DNA from: Punctularia strigosozonata HHB-11173 SS5
Lineage: Eukaryota > Basidiomycota > Agaricomycetes > Corticiales > Punctulariaceae
Assembly (NCBI RefSeq): GCF_000264995.1
Contig: NW_006767442.1
Span: forward strand, 958,852-1,022,851
Direction of reading: 5' to 3'
DNA: 64,000 nt
Shown: one piece after another, positions 10,308-27,281 of the stretch
Position numbering within the stretch: position 1 is the stretch's first letter
How the letters are laid out: every line of letters starts with the position of its first letter
Made by a program: the position numbers and the translations under genes
The notes under the pieces: model-generated
Databases searched by the model: none
Told to the model about the DNA's origin: nothing
What the model saw: only the letters and a program-made list of their open reading frames with translations

Positions 10308-13300
10308 TCACGGCTTGCCGTATTCCTCGATGACCGAACGAGGTTCGCAATACTGCGCTACTGGTTTGTAGGGTCCGTCCAGCCTGTAAACCACGAAGAT
10401 CAAGCCGTAGGTCAGCAAACCGACCAAAGCGGCATGTAGCAGGCGAGGACCCACCCGAATGCTTTGGGCCCGCCATTTTCGAGACCTCGCTCGGTCGTCC
10501 ATAAGGGATGCGAGGCAAGGACGAGAACGGTGACTCGTAACTGATGCCTTTCAGCTTCCCTCCACAGTGCTGACTCGGTGAGAACACGTACCCCATAACG
10601 ATACTCGTGTGTTCCCAGACTCGATCCGCTTTGGGAATCCAGCACAGTAATCAGATCGGGTACCACGGCCAGCATTTGCTTTGCGCCTGGCGCGGAGGTG
10701 AGCTCGGCAGTTAGGTTCTCGTTTTGGAAGGTGATAGTGAGCGCATCATCAGCATTAGCAGACAGTCCGTTCGGTCGTGCTGACTCCACTTCGCTATCCA
10801 GGAGTGGGACCACTGGTTTTCCTTTCAGCGCCAATTACGTTGAATACAACGAACAGCATCACTCACTGGTCACGGTGCCCCACTTGACGAAGACGCTGAT
10901 CAGCGCGCGGGATACTGAATAACAACTGGGGTACTTGCCGTGAATCCCGCTCGAACCTCGCGGTTGACTGCGGTTATCTTGCCAATGAAGAGACATTTAC
11001 CGTTCTGAAGCTCAAGAACCCCATTGGGGATGCCACTCAAATCACTGCGAGTAGAATGGTAGGTTCAGCGTTACGAACATCAGTGCTACCAAACTGCTTA
11101 CTTTCTCTGCCGGCAGAGAGCGACGGCCCTGCCAATTCTCCACGCTTGTGACACGGAGCGCGTCACTCCGTACTCCCTACAGGTCTTCGCCGACAGAGGT
11201 GCCATTGACACTCCAGCCTTGCTTCCCATGCTAGTGCATGCACCTCTGAGCCTGTTGTAATGTCAATGAATCACAGCTCGTTGATGCACCAGTGACACTC
11301 ACAAAGTTTCAACCATCCATTGATCAGATGTCGATGGAAGAAGCTATGCAGCAAGCAGCAAACATAAAAATTGGCCAATCGCATCCTATATACGGCAGGG
11401 ACCTACCACAGAGTTACCAACACCGTCTGCGATTGCACAGGGTACAAGACTAGCGGGAACACCATATGCGGCAGGCAGGCTCTGGTCCGGATTTCAGTAT
11501 TTAGGCGGAAATTTTGAGTTTTCAAGGCCGGTACCTGCCACATGTTGCTGAATGGACATGGCGACAGTCAACTGCTGTAAGAGGAAACCAGGATATGTAC
11601 ATACGGATACGCTCTGCCCATCAGATCGCCGTCGAAAACCGGAATCTGACATGAGGTCAGATACTATTTCTTGAACTCGGTACGATGCAGCAACTAAGCA
11701 ACATACGTTGAGGTGCTTGGCCGACGCCAGTATCATTGGCTGAATACCTGGAGCATACATCACTTCTTGATAGGTACACAGGTTTTCCTCGGTGCTTACC
11801 ATTACCACCACCAATCTCGTCCCTGTCTGGAGAGTCAAACCGTGTCGCGATGCAGAAGATTATACTCACGATATTATCGCGGCCGGAGTTCCCATGTTCA
11901 CAAACTTGGCAAGGTTCCGACAAGCCGTCTCGGTTTCGGTGCCCGCCTGTAAGCGTTCGTTCGATACGGAAGGCGATCCCATAAAATGCCCTCGGAAGAT
12001 AACCGCATCGTCCGGTAGACTGTCGGAAGAGATTACTCGTATCTCGCCTCCATCGCGAAGGATCTGGCGTGCCATGATTTGCGGCGGGTACGGGCTGCCG
12101 CCGCCACCGGTTCCCAGTATACCACAGCCTTCGGCGATCCAAGCAAGGTCGATCTCGCTGAGGATCCACTCCCGCTTGGCGTTAATCTGAGGGACGTAGG
12201 TGTTGACATCGATCCGTATGATTCGGTCGCCGCTTTTGGAATCGTTCTCTCCCTCGGGTTCTTCCGTTTCTTCGCGATCTTCCATGACATTCGATGACTC
12301 CAGCATCGCCTCGGTGTCAAGCTGAACGCGATATCGGCATTGGGCGCGTCGGATGAGTGCACATATGAGCATCGACTCACCTCTCCAACTGCACGAACGA
12401 TAATACGGGTCGCTTTATTGGTAACATACTGAGAGAAACCTGAGTCCGGGTGAGCGCACTGACTGCGAACATCCGCTTACCTGAACCGGAAGATTTTCAA
12501 CCTCCACGACCTTGACAGTGTGCTTCTTTGCACCTGCGGCCACAGCGCGTTCAATTGCTTCCACCTTGCATTTCTCTAGCACATCCTCCAGAGACTTGTC
12601 TTGTAAAATCTCGATAGTGTCTGGTCCCATATTGAGTATACGAACCGAGCCATAGCGAACCAAGGAGGCATTCTCACCGAATTCTCCGGAAATATTCGCC
12701 ACGCAAGCACCAACGGCATTAGCGCAAGAGAAGAAGGGTGGTCGGACGATATTGGCAACTCCTTTGAGGCTTGACGGCGCGAGGATGCTACCACCTCCCA
12801 CGAGGAGAACTGTAGCAGGCTCAGGGCTGGTTTTCATGCCTGTATATAGAAGGAATGAAGCTTGAGTGCAATCAGGCATACGTGAACAACACGCTTACGG
12901 TCAACGACATCTTCTAATAGCTTTTTCATGGCCGCTCGAGCGCCCTGTAGTACGCTCTCCGGAATCGCACCCGAGACTTTGGTTCTGTCGCCGACCTGAA
13001 GGGATTCGTCGGTAGCGACGACACAGTCGGTCGCCGTCAGCGTGCTGCCGCCGAATACGAGACCCTCCGTCAGAAGCTTGTATCCAGTAGAGCTAGGGCA
13101 CATATTAGCTCGGGTGTGTGTATCAGATCCGGGAATACACGTACTCCGGCCCAACTGAAACGACAGTTTCGCCTGCTGCCGTCTCCGAGACGTGTACCCG
13201 GGATCCACCTCCAAGACCTATACTCTGCACATCTGGCATCGAGAAGCTGCACTCATTAGTCGAGAAAACCAGGAGCACCCAACAGCTTCCGCTCACTTAG

Positions 13301-14904
13301 TGCGAACGCCAGCTACTTCGATATATGCTGCAGCCTGCCGCGGAAAGCCAGAGGGCAACAACTTCGTCCAAGCATCTCAGTGAGGTGATCAGGACAGGGA
13401 TTTGAAAAAAGAGCTCACCACGCCGACATCCGTGGTCGTTCCACCAATCTATTGCGAGTGTTCGGCTTCAATGCTATCGGCGAGTTCCGAGAAGAGCTAC
13501 CTACATCTACAACAACCAGATTTCCATGTTCCACGCCATCCTGCTGCTCAACCCCCTTGCCGTGTGCCAGATACGCCGCGCCGCGCATACTGTTGGTAGC
13601 ACCACTAGCAAAGGTGCGGATTGGAAGTTTCGCCGCCTTTCTGCATGCAGTCGTGAAAAAGAGGCTAACACGTCCGAGGGCCAAAAAATTACGCAGCAGT
13701 GATCAGTGTGCCGTCGTTCTGCGTCAGGAATAGAGGGCATTTGAGACCCAGACGATTCATTGCACGTTGAAATCCTCTGATTGTACGCCTCGCGAAGGCG
13801 AGGATAGACGCGTTCAATATCGACGCGTTCTCTCGTTCGAGTAGGCCAGCATGTCCAACTACAAATCCGATCAGCTTTCCGTCCCAATACCGTGATGAGG
13901 TCCGGCCTACCTTCTCTTGAACAAACAATATCCACCCCAGGTCCGAGTGCCTGGGATAGGATATCTTTGGCACGGTCTGACAGCAAACAAGGATGTTGTT
14001 ATGATTGATAAACGATGCGATCAAAGACTAACCCTCTTGACTCGTGCCCTTGCGGTAAACCGTGTCAACACGGCACACAAATCGACAACCTCGGGTAGAC
14101 TTACGTCGTTCTGATCCAAAGGCGAGTAAATTCCGACAAGGACGACAGACGTCAGCCCCTTGTCACGGATTTTGGCCGCCTCCGCCTTTAGCTCAGCCTC
14201 GTCGATCTTGCATACAAGAGCCGCAATGAGTGACATAGTAGCATTCCCGAGAGGGCCAATGAACATACATCGTTGATAGCTGAGCCATCGATTTGAAGTC
14301 CTCCTTTCAGTATAGCGACGTGTCCTTCTGTGATGGAGCGGAGAATCGGAGGGAAGTCGATAAACGGAGGGCATTCCTAGATTTGCCTTGATATTGAGCT
14401 AACGAGCACCTGGACTTTGAGCTTACCTCCGTATACGGTGCCCCAAGCCGAATCACGGCTACTTTAGAGAGCCTCCTGGAGTCTGCCTCCACTACAGCAT
14501 CTGCACGAAGGCTTCAGTATGACCACTTGAGGAGGAATCAGAACCAGTTTCACTGATGAAGTGCGTCGCTGCAGTGTCGAAGTCAGCAGCAGAGTAGCCT
14601 CAGGGCGGTCGAGGCTACGAACTTCCAATCATCAAGCTACCAATCTCCGCAGGTTGGACGCGACTGTCCTCGAGCACAGATCGAACTGCAGCCTCAATGC
14701 CATCCGTCACATTCGGAGTGGTCGGTTTCTTGGACGAAGACATAACCCCTCTGGATTCAGAAGCCGAGACATTGGGCAATACGTCGAGCAGTACGGAGTC
14801 AGTGTTTGTGCCTGCGCGTGGTCAGTGATGATACTTCTCCAATCCTCCACGACATTCTTACCTCCGACGTCGACACCTATACGATAGCGTTGCTGAGTCG
14901 ACAT
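10308..14904 (-). CDS. Hydantoinase-A / DUF917 fusion protein
   Basis: Two-domain protein: an N-terminal hydantoinase/oxoprolinase A ATPase-like half and a C-terminal DUF917 half. The first exon (14862-14904) opens MSTQQRYRIGVDVGG, spliced to TNTDSVLLD, the actin-fold phosphate-1 loop. Further on come NAVVEADSRRLSKVAVIRLG, IGGTTTDVGV (near 13440) and the MPDVQSIGLGGGSRV block (near 13200). DUF917 begins near 12210 (WIAEGCGILGTGGGGSPYP) and continues with FDGDLMGRAYP, SLVPCAIADGVGNSV, YGVTRSVSQAWRIGRA and the end RSVIEEYGKP at 10308. At least 15 exons are needed, some under 60 nt; I did not fix every boundary. The reading appears intact. Relatives act on cyclic amides such as hydantoins or 5-oxoproline; no hydantoinase-B partner is in the window, so the substrate is unknown. 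Confidence 0.85.
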
Positions 14905-15478
14905 GGCACAAAGGCGGAACGAGTGCGCTGAATGACAGGACGTGCTGGTAGATATCCCATATCGCTGCGTGATATACTACATACCCTATCTCTCACCATA
15001 CTTAGAGGCGTGGTATTCGAATGCCGATGGCTTTGGGTGTCTCCCGAATCGGAACACTGCCACATGGCCATGGTACGCGATCAGGTGACCTCGCGCTTGC
15101 CGCCGGCGCCGCAGGGCTTGCAGCACGCTTGTCCAACTTGAAGCTTGCCCTGACTATCTGTGCGCGTCGGGTCGACCTGCTCATTGCAGCTAGGGCGCCT
15201 CAGGTCTTTGGAATCACCGCGCAGTATGAGCAGAGATTACGCACAACGCGACACTCTAGGGGGAAGGCGCATGTACCCCAGAGCTGACAGCAGTACACTG
15301 TCTTGGACGGTTCAATGAAAGAAGCGTCTCATGATAGTCCTTAGTGCAAATCTCGGGACCGTGGGCGGCATACAATCAGGATACCGGTAGGAAAGTCGTA
15401 CGCAACAGCTTCGTAGTCTACACTAGGCGCTCACGAGTCACATCAGCACCACGCTACTTATTAACTCCCCGTGCTCTC
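14905..15478. other. Intergenic region
   Basis: This lies between the 3' end of the reductase gene and the 5' end of the hydantoinase fusion, both on the minus strand. I see nothing coding with support. Confidence 0.55.
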
Positions 15479-16752
15479 TCAAGGATTCGTCACCTTCGTG
15501 ATCAACTTTCCCTGATTAGCCCCCGTGAAAAGCCCTCTCCACACTTGCGGCACATTGTCGAACGGGACCTCGCATACGGTCTCACCACCCTCCACGTCGA
15601 TTATGCCAGCCTGGATTGCCTGTGCGAGCACCTTGATAGCTGCGGGATACCGGTTCGCATAGTCTGCGATGATGAAGCCGTGAATTGTCAGAGAATTTTG
15701 AATTACTTCATGCCAGTTCGTGATCGACGGCCGTTTTGGATCGTTGTAGGCTACGGCACGGACGTAAGCTATCTTCGGTCCGGATGTTACTTACTCTTCG
15801 CTTACTGCTGATGCTACCAATGGCAGCTATGTGACCGTAACGCTTCATCCGAGAGAGAGTGGCATCCAGGACTATTACGGATAGCCGTAAGTATTAGAGA
15901 CTTTAGTCGCGTCGCATTTGTATGGGATCAACGTACTGTCGCCGCCAACAAGGTCCAGATAGGCATCCACAAAACCTTCCGTCGCTTTGTGCAGAGCTTC
16001 CTTGAAGCCAGGGGCTTTGTAATCCAAACATTCGTCCGCTCCGATTTCGCGGACGTAGGCACACTTGCGTGGACCACCGGCGATTCCAATTACGCGTTTG
16101 GCCCCAATGATCTTCTTAGCAATTTGAATGGCTGCCGATCCGGTAGCACTAGATATGCAGATGCATGAGTTAGCCTGCCGTGGGTCACGGAAACTGATAT
16201 GTTGCCTCACCCTGCAGCTCCTGAGACCAGTACAACCTGCTCCGGAGTAACGTGGCAAATGTCATACAGCGCGAAATAAGCAGTAAGCGCCGGTCCACCG
16301 AGCGCTCCCAATGCGACCGTCGGCGAGAGACCCGGTATTTGCCTGAGCGAGTATCGGTTGATATGACCGCATGTCAGGTCTACAAAATGGACCTACGGCA
16401 CCGGCATCACAGCATGTTCAGACATGACATGGTACTGCCTCCATCCCATAGATGCCCTGATGAGCTGCCCGACTTGATATTTTGAGGACTTGCTCTCTAT
16501 CACCTTGGCGATTCCATAGGCATGCATCACATCTCCTTCGCGTATAGGCCGCGTGTACGAGCGAGATTCGTCTCCGTCCTTTTGGATCCACGCACGCTGC
16601 GCGGGGTCGTTCGAGAGGTAGATCATTTGCAGTAGTACGTCACCATCCTGTAAGCCAGGAAGATCCACTCTTGAGAGCGCGAAGGCGTCTTCGCGCACGG
16701 CATCTTGCGGGGCATGCAATAGAGTCCAGACAAGGGTAGAACGAGGCGCCAT
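15479..16752 (-). CDS. NADPH-dependent medium-chain reductase (PTGR / 2-alkenal reductase type)
   Basis: Zinc-free medium-chain dehydrogenase/reductase likely to reduce alpha,beta-unsaturated carbonyls with NADPH in the cytosol. Five exons close exactly (16397-16752, 16211-16342, 15937-16148, 15806-15871, 15479-15750), coding 345 aa, the family length. Landmarks are IYLSNDPAQRAWI near the start, then LGALGGPALTAYFALYDIC, VLVSGAAGATGSAAIQIAKK (the nucleotide-binding loop) and VIGIAGGPRKCAYV. After these come CLDYKAPGF, YLDLVGGDILDATLSRM and a C-terminal FTGANQGKLITKV. The NDPAQR and GAAGATGSA elements match the leukotriene B4 12-hydroxydehydrogenase / prostaglandin reductase group. It is in the same orientation as the next gene but 570 bp away. 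Confidence 0.88.
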
Positions 16753-18399
16753 GAGTGACGGAGGGCAACTCTATGTCCGCAAGGCGCGTTATATACCCAT
16801 CGAGAGTTGGTGGTTAAGAGCACCGCGTAGAGAAGTAATTGCATCTGATATAGCGCGATGATATTCTTGCATCCCAAGAGCGATGTCGGCGCTCGGGATT
16901 GAGCCGTTCCATGACGAGGAAGAATACACGACCCTTCTGGTACTCCGATAGGCAAGGAAATCTTCCGCGCAACGCATAGTTAGAGAGATCGGGGGATGGG
17001 TGCCTGCGGCCCCAGTTGGTCATTCCACGAGGCTCGCAAACGCGAGCTCACTCTCGCCGGCTGCACATCTGAGCAGGCACCTCGGAATCGGCGTTACTGA
17101 CTGCAGGTAGGGAATTCGACCATGAAAAAGCAGCCGGGGTGAAAATCGCCGGCTTTGAGGCAGTACCAGTGCTCGGAAAAGTTGGCCGGTGAGATAGTGA
17201 CCACAAGATCTGGTGGAGCAAGGAAACCGGCTACACCGCGACTGCAGTTTGTAATTGGTCCACCTTACGAAAGGTAAGCTGCATGGCAGGTTTCCAATCG
17301 GTCGAGGTGAACCTCCGACGGCGGCGACGTAACTAAGGATCCATTTTTCGGAGACCCGGTGTACGGCAAACGACGATATCAATGAGCACCGCCATCATTG
17401 AAAAATCACGTCAATTCTACTCCTTGATCCCTGGGCCTCCAGCTCGTTTCTCGCCCTTGCCCATGATCGCGATGTCGGATATGGACAAGCACTGCGAACA
17501 AATATCGGTCAACTCGCACCGCCTAGTGCCCAGAGCCGGACAGCTCACTGAGCCAGAACTTATGCACATGTTCGACTCCCTTGAGCTGTTCCCACTGGAG
17601 CGATCTCAAAAGAAGAGTCAAAATTATTCATACTCACATATACTACGTTGTTGTACTACGTAAATCAATGCAATGCCTGGCGTCCAGTTCAGGTTGAGAA
17701 TTTGACGTAGTTGTTCAAAGCACGACCATACTTTTCTAGAGCGCCGTTATGACTCTGAGACTTGTGACCATTGCGTCTGTATATCATATACATAAGTACC
17801 TCAACCGGGATCTGATTATCGCAACCAAATACGACGATCTGACCACGATACGGCATAGTCCCTGCATTTGCAAATGTAAGAGCCAGCTTCTGGAAAATGT
17901 CGACACAGGACAGCCTACTGCTAACTTCTTGTATCTGCCAAGCTTCTCGAAGCAAGGCGAAAAGTACGAAGATATTGGCAATCGGAAGATACAAATTTAC
18001 TGTCCTCAGGATCCCCGATATGGTGCACAAGTGCGAGCGAACCGAAACTGGCGTCTCAGCGCAACGTAAAGATCGAGCAAGACGGCAGGAGCAGTACGAG
18101 TAATCAACACAGAACGGTACAACGTCCGATTACAAGCAACAGTTAAATATAGATATGATATTCCTTCATCAATAGTCGTAGCGTCATAATAAGTCATCAG
18201 TCAATAAGTAGTCTGCATCTGCTTTTTGACGGAGAGGCAGTGAAACGTCACGGGTCAGGAATAGCAAGTTCAGATGTTGCGCGAGTGGTGTACGGGTCAA
18301 ATATGGCTATTGCTTCTGAACAGCAGCGTCAGCGCCGTGGATCAGAGCACCCGCGTTCGATGACCGATTGACAGCTGTCTACGCCGGAAGCCGACATAA
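16753..18399. other. Intergenic region of 1.6 kb
   Basis: I find no gene I can support. An open frame at 17382-17663 (+), starting MSTAIIEKSRQFYSLIPG, has plausible composition but no family resemblance I know and no clear continuation by splicing. It could be a gene relic or chance. Confidence 0.45.
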
Positions 18400-21371
18400 T
18401 TAGATTCGGGAGCTCTTAACTGGGATGTCGGTAGTCGGAGGAGCGGGATCTGGATGGGAATGTTCGGAAGCGGTAGCATAGCTGCTATTCGACGAAACTT
18501 CTGCGTCGTCGACCACTATGGGGGGAGCCAGCGGTGCTGGCATCACCAGTTGGTCGCGTCGGACAGCTTTGTATCTTGGTAGCGGAGGCGAATGGGGCGG
18601 CGTTGCTACCGATGGACGCGTTCGAGCTGGAGGCGAACGGGTTGGAGGCAGCAGTGGCGTCGCTGTGTTCCTAGGAAGTCCGGACTGCGCGGAATCACGT
18701 CGATGTGTAGGCCGAGACGGCAATTGACGTTCCACGCCTGGCAGGCTAGGGTGATGAAACGAAGCAGGCTTTATTTCTGGAAACCTAACTGCATCTGGAT
18801 CTCTCGCAACGATTTCTCCGGGCGCGAGCTTGGGCGGATGCACTGGTCTAACGTGTGAGTGGGATGAGGTCGCTGTGAACGAGCGATTCTCGGAAGAGGC
18901 TACGTCGGAATGCGGGGCCGAATGCGGAAAGACGCGTTGCAGGAGGCTGTCTGAGCGTTGCATGGTCTGTTGTGGAATCTGCAGGTACGATCGATGGTCG
19001 CGAGCAGAGGGCGCCGCCAGGTAGCTCGTGGAGGCCGGCAAAGGAGGCGCACGAAATTCCCGAGTCGCCGAAGGCTCATACGCAGTCGGGTTTCCGTATG
19101 GATTCAGGTTCCGCTGGGCCCTGTGGTTGTCCGACGATCGGGATCGCTTCTCACCGCGATAGCTGCGGATGACAGATCGTGGCGGTGGGTCGTCGTACAG
19201 TAACGTTTGCGTAGCTGGTTGCCGACGTTGATACTGCCACTGCGAGTCCTGAGTAGGTTGGTACGATGACGGACGCAGCAGTTTCTCGTGGTCAATGTCG
19301 TTATCCCATTCATATTCCTGAGCCGAAGGCGCATTTGTCTGGGATATGCGGTCATATATGCTGCGCCAGAAGGACCGCTTTCTAGAACCGTGACCTTGTT
19401 GGTTTTGCTGATCGTCATCGTCGACAGCAGGGAGTCTGCCATATTGCCCCGATGGGGTATCCCTTCGACCTGAAAGGGAATATGAGATCTTCGCTGATAA
19501 GGAGGGAAACATAACGAACCCCGAATGGAATAGCCTTTCTTCTGCAACTCGCGCTCTATCTCTGCCTCCAATCCTTCGCTCTTCTCCCGCCTGCCAGCGT
19601 CTAGCCACCGCCTACGGCCTTCCGAGACCATCATGTCTGCATCGCTGTCAACCGCGCCACGGACGCGCTCCGCGTTGTGCGTATCTCGCCTTCCCGTAAC
19701 TTTCTCAAAAGTTCCCGGTACCGGGGCGCCAACATCCGCCTTGGTAAGGCGCGCTCTGTTGTGCCCAAATGCCTCCTGCAAGTGCATAGTCCGACGGGCT
19801 GCCTGATCCGTCTCGACTCCCCGCCACCGGTGAACCATGTATACAGCGCCGTCGCGGATCTCGCGCCATGTCTCCCTGAAATCGAGGGCATGTCCAAGGG
19901 ACTTTAGCCTTGGCGTGCGCTGGGGCGGAGTGTCGTATTGTGAGTTGTAGGCGGGCCGGTAGACCTTGTACGTGAACGCTCGGATGTGCAGAAACGCGAA
20001 GCACATCATCTCGAACGTCTCAAGGATGGCGGAAATACCGGTGTTGATGTCATCCGCGGTCATGTACTTCGTCTATTGCTTCTTGTTCAGAACGTCGGAG
20101 ATAGAATGGAGGTAACGTGAAACCTACATCCTTCACCCACCCGAACATAGCAAGGACCGAAAGAAGCGAAGCCTGCCAGAATGTGAGAAATACTACTTCT
20201 ACGTTAATCATGTAGAGAGCAGCAAGATGGTAGGGCTTACCAACAGCTTTGACGGCAAAGAGTTTCAAGAGCGGTTTCTGCGGCTTGAGTTGCTCTGAAA
20301 CCGACGTGTACATTTGTAGAAGACAGTACATCGCAACAGTGACGGAGATCGAAACAACGGTAGTGATCTAGCCCGAAATATAAGAATAACACACGCTCCG
20401 TCGAGGTTTCAGATCACGTACATAGACCTGGCCCCAGCGCGGTGACCAGGAGTCTTCGCAATACAGACCCATGTAGTTCAGAATAACGGCTGCGAGGGTC
20501 GTGCTGGATTCAGACGATCAGTATGAGAGCCTTCGCATATCCGCAAGTACTCACACCGGACGGATGACACAGTACTGCAATATAGCCCACTTCATCAGCT
20601 GCAAGAAGTAGTAACCGTCTTGGGGTTTCCATTTCACGAAGCCAAGAGGGAACATCCACTTGCGCGGAGGCTTGCCTAGCCGGTGAGCCGTAGCGTCATA
20701 TTGGCGGGAGAGGCCCTCCTTCCGGAATATGTCCTTTTGCTCGTCCGGATCGGGGGAAAGATACATGAGCAGGAGATAGAAGAACGCGGTGAGCACAGTG
20801 GATTCGTAGCAATCGCGGATGAGCAGCAATGGAGTCGCATGGTTCTGTTGTTATCGATAAGCTAGACGGATTCATGATTAAACAACGGGGACATTACCCA
20901 GTATATATAAGAGCCGAAGCTGATGACAGCATAGATAGGGACCATGAACAAGATGCGGACAATGTCTATGAAGTGCGTCAGCTTCAGTCCTTCCACTGAG
21001 CGAATGACGCACATCGTTGCTCGCGTTTCTGCGACAAATTTAAGACAACGATCGACGGAAGCAGGGATCAGACGTACATTTGTATACCACTGCAGATGCT
21101 TGTTTATCAACCAGAAAGACGCTACGATTGCCACCATCATGAAGAACCCGGACACGATCCAGCCGACCTGCATATCGGCGAAACCGTCAGTAGAAGGCAA
21201 CACCACAGCACGGAAGGTCCTACTTGATGGGCTACATGACGTCGTGTCAGCAACACGAATACTGGAAACGTTACCGACGGGCTCACCTTGGAACACCACA
21301 TTGCCGTGCTGGAACAGAGGCGGGCTCTTCTCCGGCGCCATCTCCTTGAAGCAAGTTGCGTTCGTCGACAT
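18400..21371 (-). CDS. Organic solute transporter Ost-alpha family (DUF300) membrane protein with long C-terminal tail
   Basis: Multi-pass membrane protein of the Ost-alpha/TMEM184/DUF300 family. The ATG at 21369-21371 starts exon 21287-21371, followed by an 8-nt exon (21224-21231) and the next exon ending at 21167; together they read FQAHQVGWIVSGFFMMVAIV. Family blocks follow in order: WLINKHLQWYTN, VRILFMVPIYAVISFGSYIY, LLLIRDCYESTVLTAFFYLL, KWMFPLGFVKWKPQDGYYF, MYCLLQMYTSVSEQLKP, FAVKAVG with a later VVFLTFWQASLLS, and the end of the core at FAFLHIRAFTYKVYRP. The last ~500 residues are a hydrophilic, proline/serine-rich tail that is cytosolic by prediction and has no known domain. The final junction at residue pair IRG/RRDTPS is in phase. 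Substrates are unknown for fungal members. Confidence 0.88.
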
Positions 21372-21753
21372 CTTGTGCACAGTTTTCGTCGGGATACAAG
21401 CAAGGTAGTCTTCAGATCATCAATGGGCCGGAGAGGATAGCGGGTATATCTCCTGCGTCAGGAGGTGCGCACGCCCTTGGCCCGCTAGGGCAGCTTGGTA
21501 GCGTCGGGACGATGATCGTATATGCACGTGTGCTGCATCTGCTCACGCATGGGAAAATTTGTCCCTACTTGGAGTGCTCAGCGTACTCAACTAGGCCGCA
21601 TTTCATTCCACCTCCATCACCTAGTATTATGGGCAAACCTGTCGGTAACGTGTGTTAAGACTTATGATACAGATGTTCTACAGATCGCTATCGGAGAAGC
21701 AAGAAAGCTGGAAACCTCTATATGACATGGGGATCTGCCGCGTTCACCTGCAC
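21372..21753. other. Short intergenic region
   Basis: This holds the promoter of the Ost-alpha-like gene and the 3' flank of the halogenase gene. Nothing else is visible. Confidence 0.55.
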
Positions 21754-25713
<3,960 letters not shown>

Positions 25714-27135
25714 ATGCCCGACAACGTCAATCCCCGCGATGATTTCTCGTTGCTAATCCTCTGGTCGACGTTCAACATTTTCGCGGGCGTCGCGAATCTC
25801 GCTCTCCTAATCACCTCCCTTTCTGGAGCCATCCGGACGAGTCGGATGCTCATGCAGCTGGAGGGTGTGTTCGTGTGGACGACGTTAACAGGGTCTCTAT
25901 TAATATGTACGCCCTCTGACGCCACGCGCATGAAACGTGTAGTATTGACCACCGTCTCATAGGGACCGGTCATGCGCTGGATCGACATCCTCCTTTCGGC
26001 TTATGCTTGGTGAACGCGGCCTTCACGGATTCGAACGTAGCTGCGCAAGCAGGAGCAGCCCTTTCTCTCGTCCTCAAGGTGTGGGCGGGAGTGATGGGCG
26101 TTACAAGACCAAACTCGCAAGAGCTAGTGCGCAAAATAAGCAGCGACATCATGGTCAGTGTGCGCTCTTTGCTTCAATCAATCGGTGTATTGATTGGCAG
26201 TAGTGCTTTCTTATCACCTGGGTATTCGCCGTCGCTCTGTTTTGGGCAACATTCGCTGTATGATTTTTCCCTGTTCCCTGTATTTGACGTTAACCTTCAG
26301 GCAGGTCGGCATCCGCAACCATGACCTCATCTACAGAGGTTCTCCGTTTTATTGCACCGTTGATAACAATGCATTGTGTGTTCCATCGATCACTGTCCAC
26401 CCGAAAACGCACGCTTACCCACCTCTGGCAGGCAAACTATTCCATCAGTTATAGGGGCTGTATTCACCCTCGCCACCCTCATTCTTGCTCTTTGGACGGT
26501 CATAATCGTCGCGCAGGCGCGTTGGCGCGTCCGCAGCATTCAAACATCGGGGATCAACTATCGTCTCGTCATCCGAGTGTTTTTGTTCTCTATCTTCGTT
26601 GGCGTGGCTTTTATGTGAGTATTTACGCAGGCTACTCGTGAGACTGTTCGCTCATGTTGCTCTCTACCCAGAGTCGGCGTCATATCCATATTGACGTCAT
26701 TCGAGGCTGTAGTCCCTGATTCAGTTATATCCTCGACGGGCGTTGCACTGTTTATAATCTTCGCCTCGAGCAAGGTAAGAAGGCTCGCTTTATGGACATC
26801 TATCGACCGCTCATCCGACACAAATATAGGACGTCGCCGAATTGTGGTTCTGCTGTAGGAGACCGATGCTGTCGACTCCCAACCGCACCGGAGTATCGTC
26901 ACGATCACGATCACGAACGCGTCCCACTCAGCACGAGCTATCCGCGCTTCCCCATGCATCACACGCCAACGACGACGCTTTCGAACCGAGCAAAAGTGCG
27001 GCGATCTCAGACCCCGTCTGGCGGGGGACAAAAACCGATCCAAGCGTGCAGATAAGTGTGCAGCGAACCGTCGATGTCAAATGGGACGCGGATTCGGAGC
27101 CGGATCTGGTGGCGCCAAATTTCCATGCCCAATAG
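25714..27135 (+). CDS. Multi-pass membrane protein, receptor-like (unknown ligand)
   Basis: Polytopic integral membrane protein with about seven hydrophobic segments and a hydrophilic C-tail, the layout of a fungal receptor. Exon 1 (25714-25906) reads MPDNVNPRDDFSLLILWSTF and is spliced across 25907-25962 to WTGHALDRHPPFGLCLVNAA, with phase kept. Later segments include AGAALSLVLKVWAGVMGV, VIGAVFTLATLILALWTVII, VIRVFLFSIFVGVAFM and VALFIIFASS. The tail is serine/arginine-rich (SSRSRSRTRPTQHELSAL) and ends at FHAQ, 27135. About six exons are needed; those between 26150 and 26460 are uncertain. It does not match Ste3 pheromone receptors, and I do not know the family. A receptor role is inferred from topology only. 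Confidence 0.65.
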
Positions 27136-27281
27136 TATATATTGAATCCATCGCAATGTCAGTAGTGTAGCATTATCATGTACTTCTGGGACAATTACGC
27201 TCTACGGGGATATCTAGGATGGGAAAGCAGGCGCGGAAAGTTTTATGACCGATGTAAAGCATGAGCAGAGCAAAACGTAGC

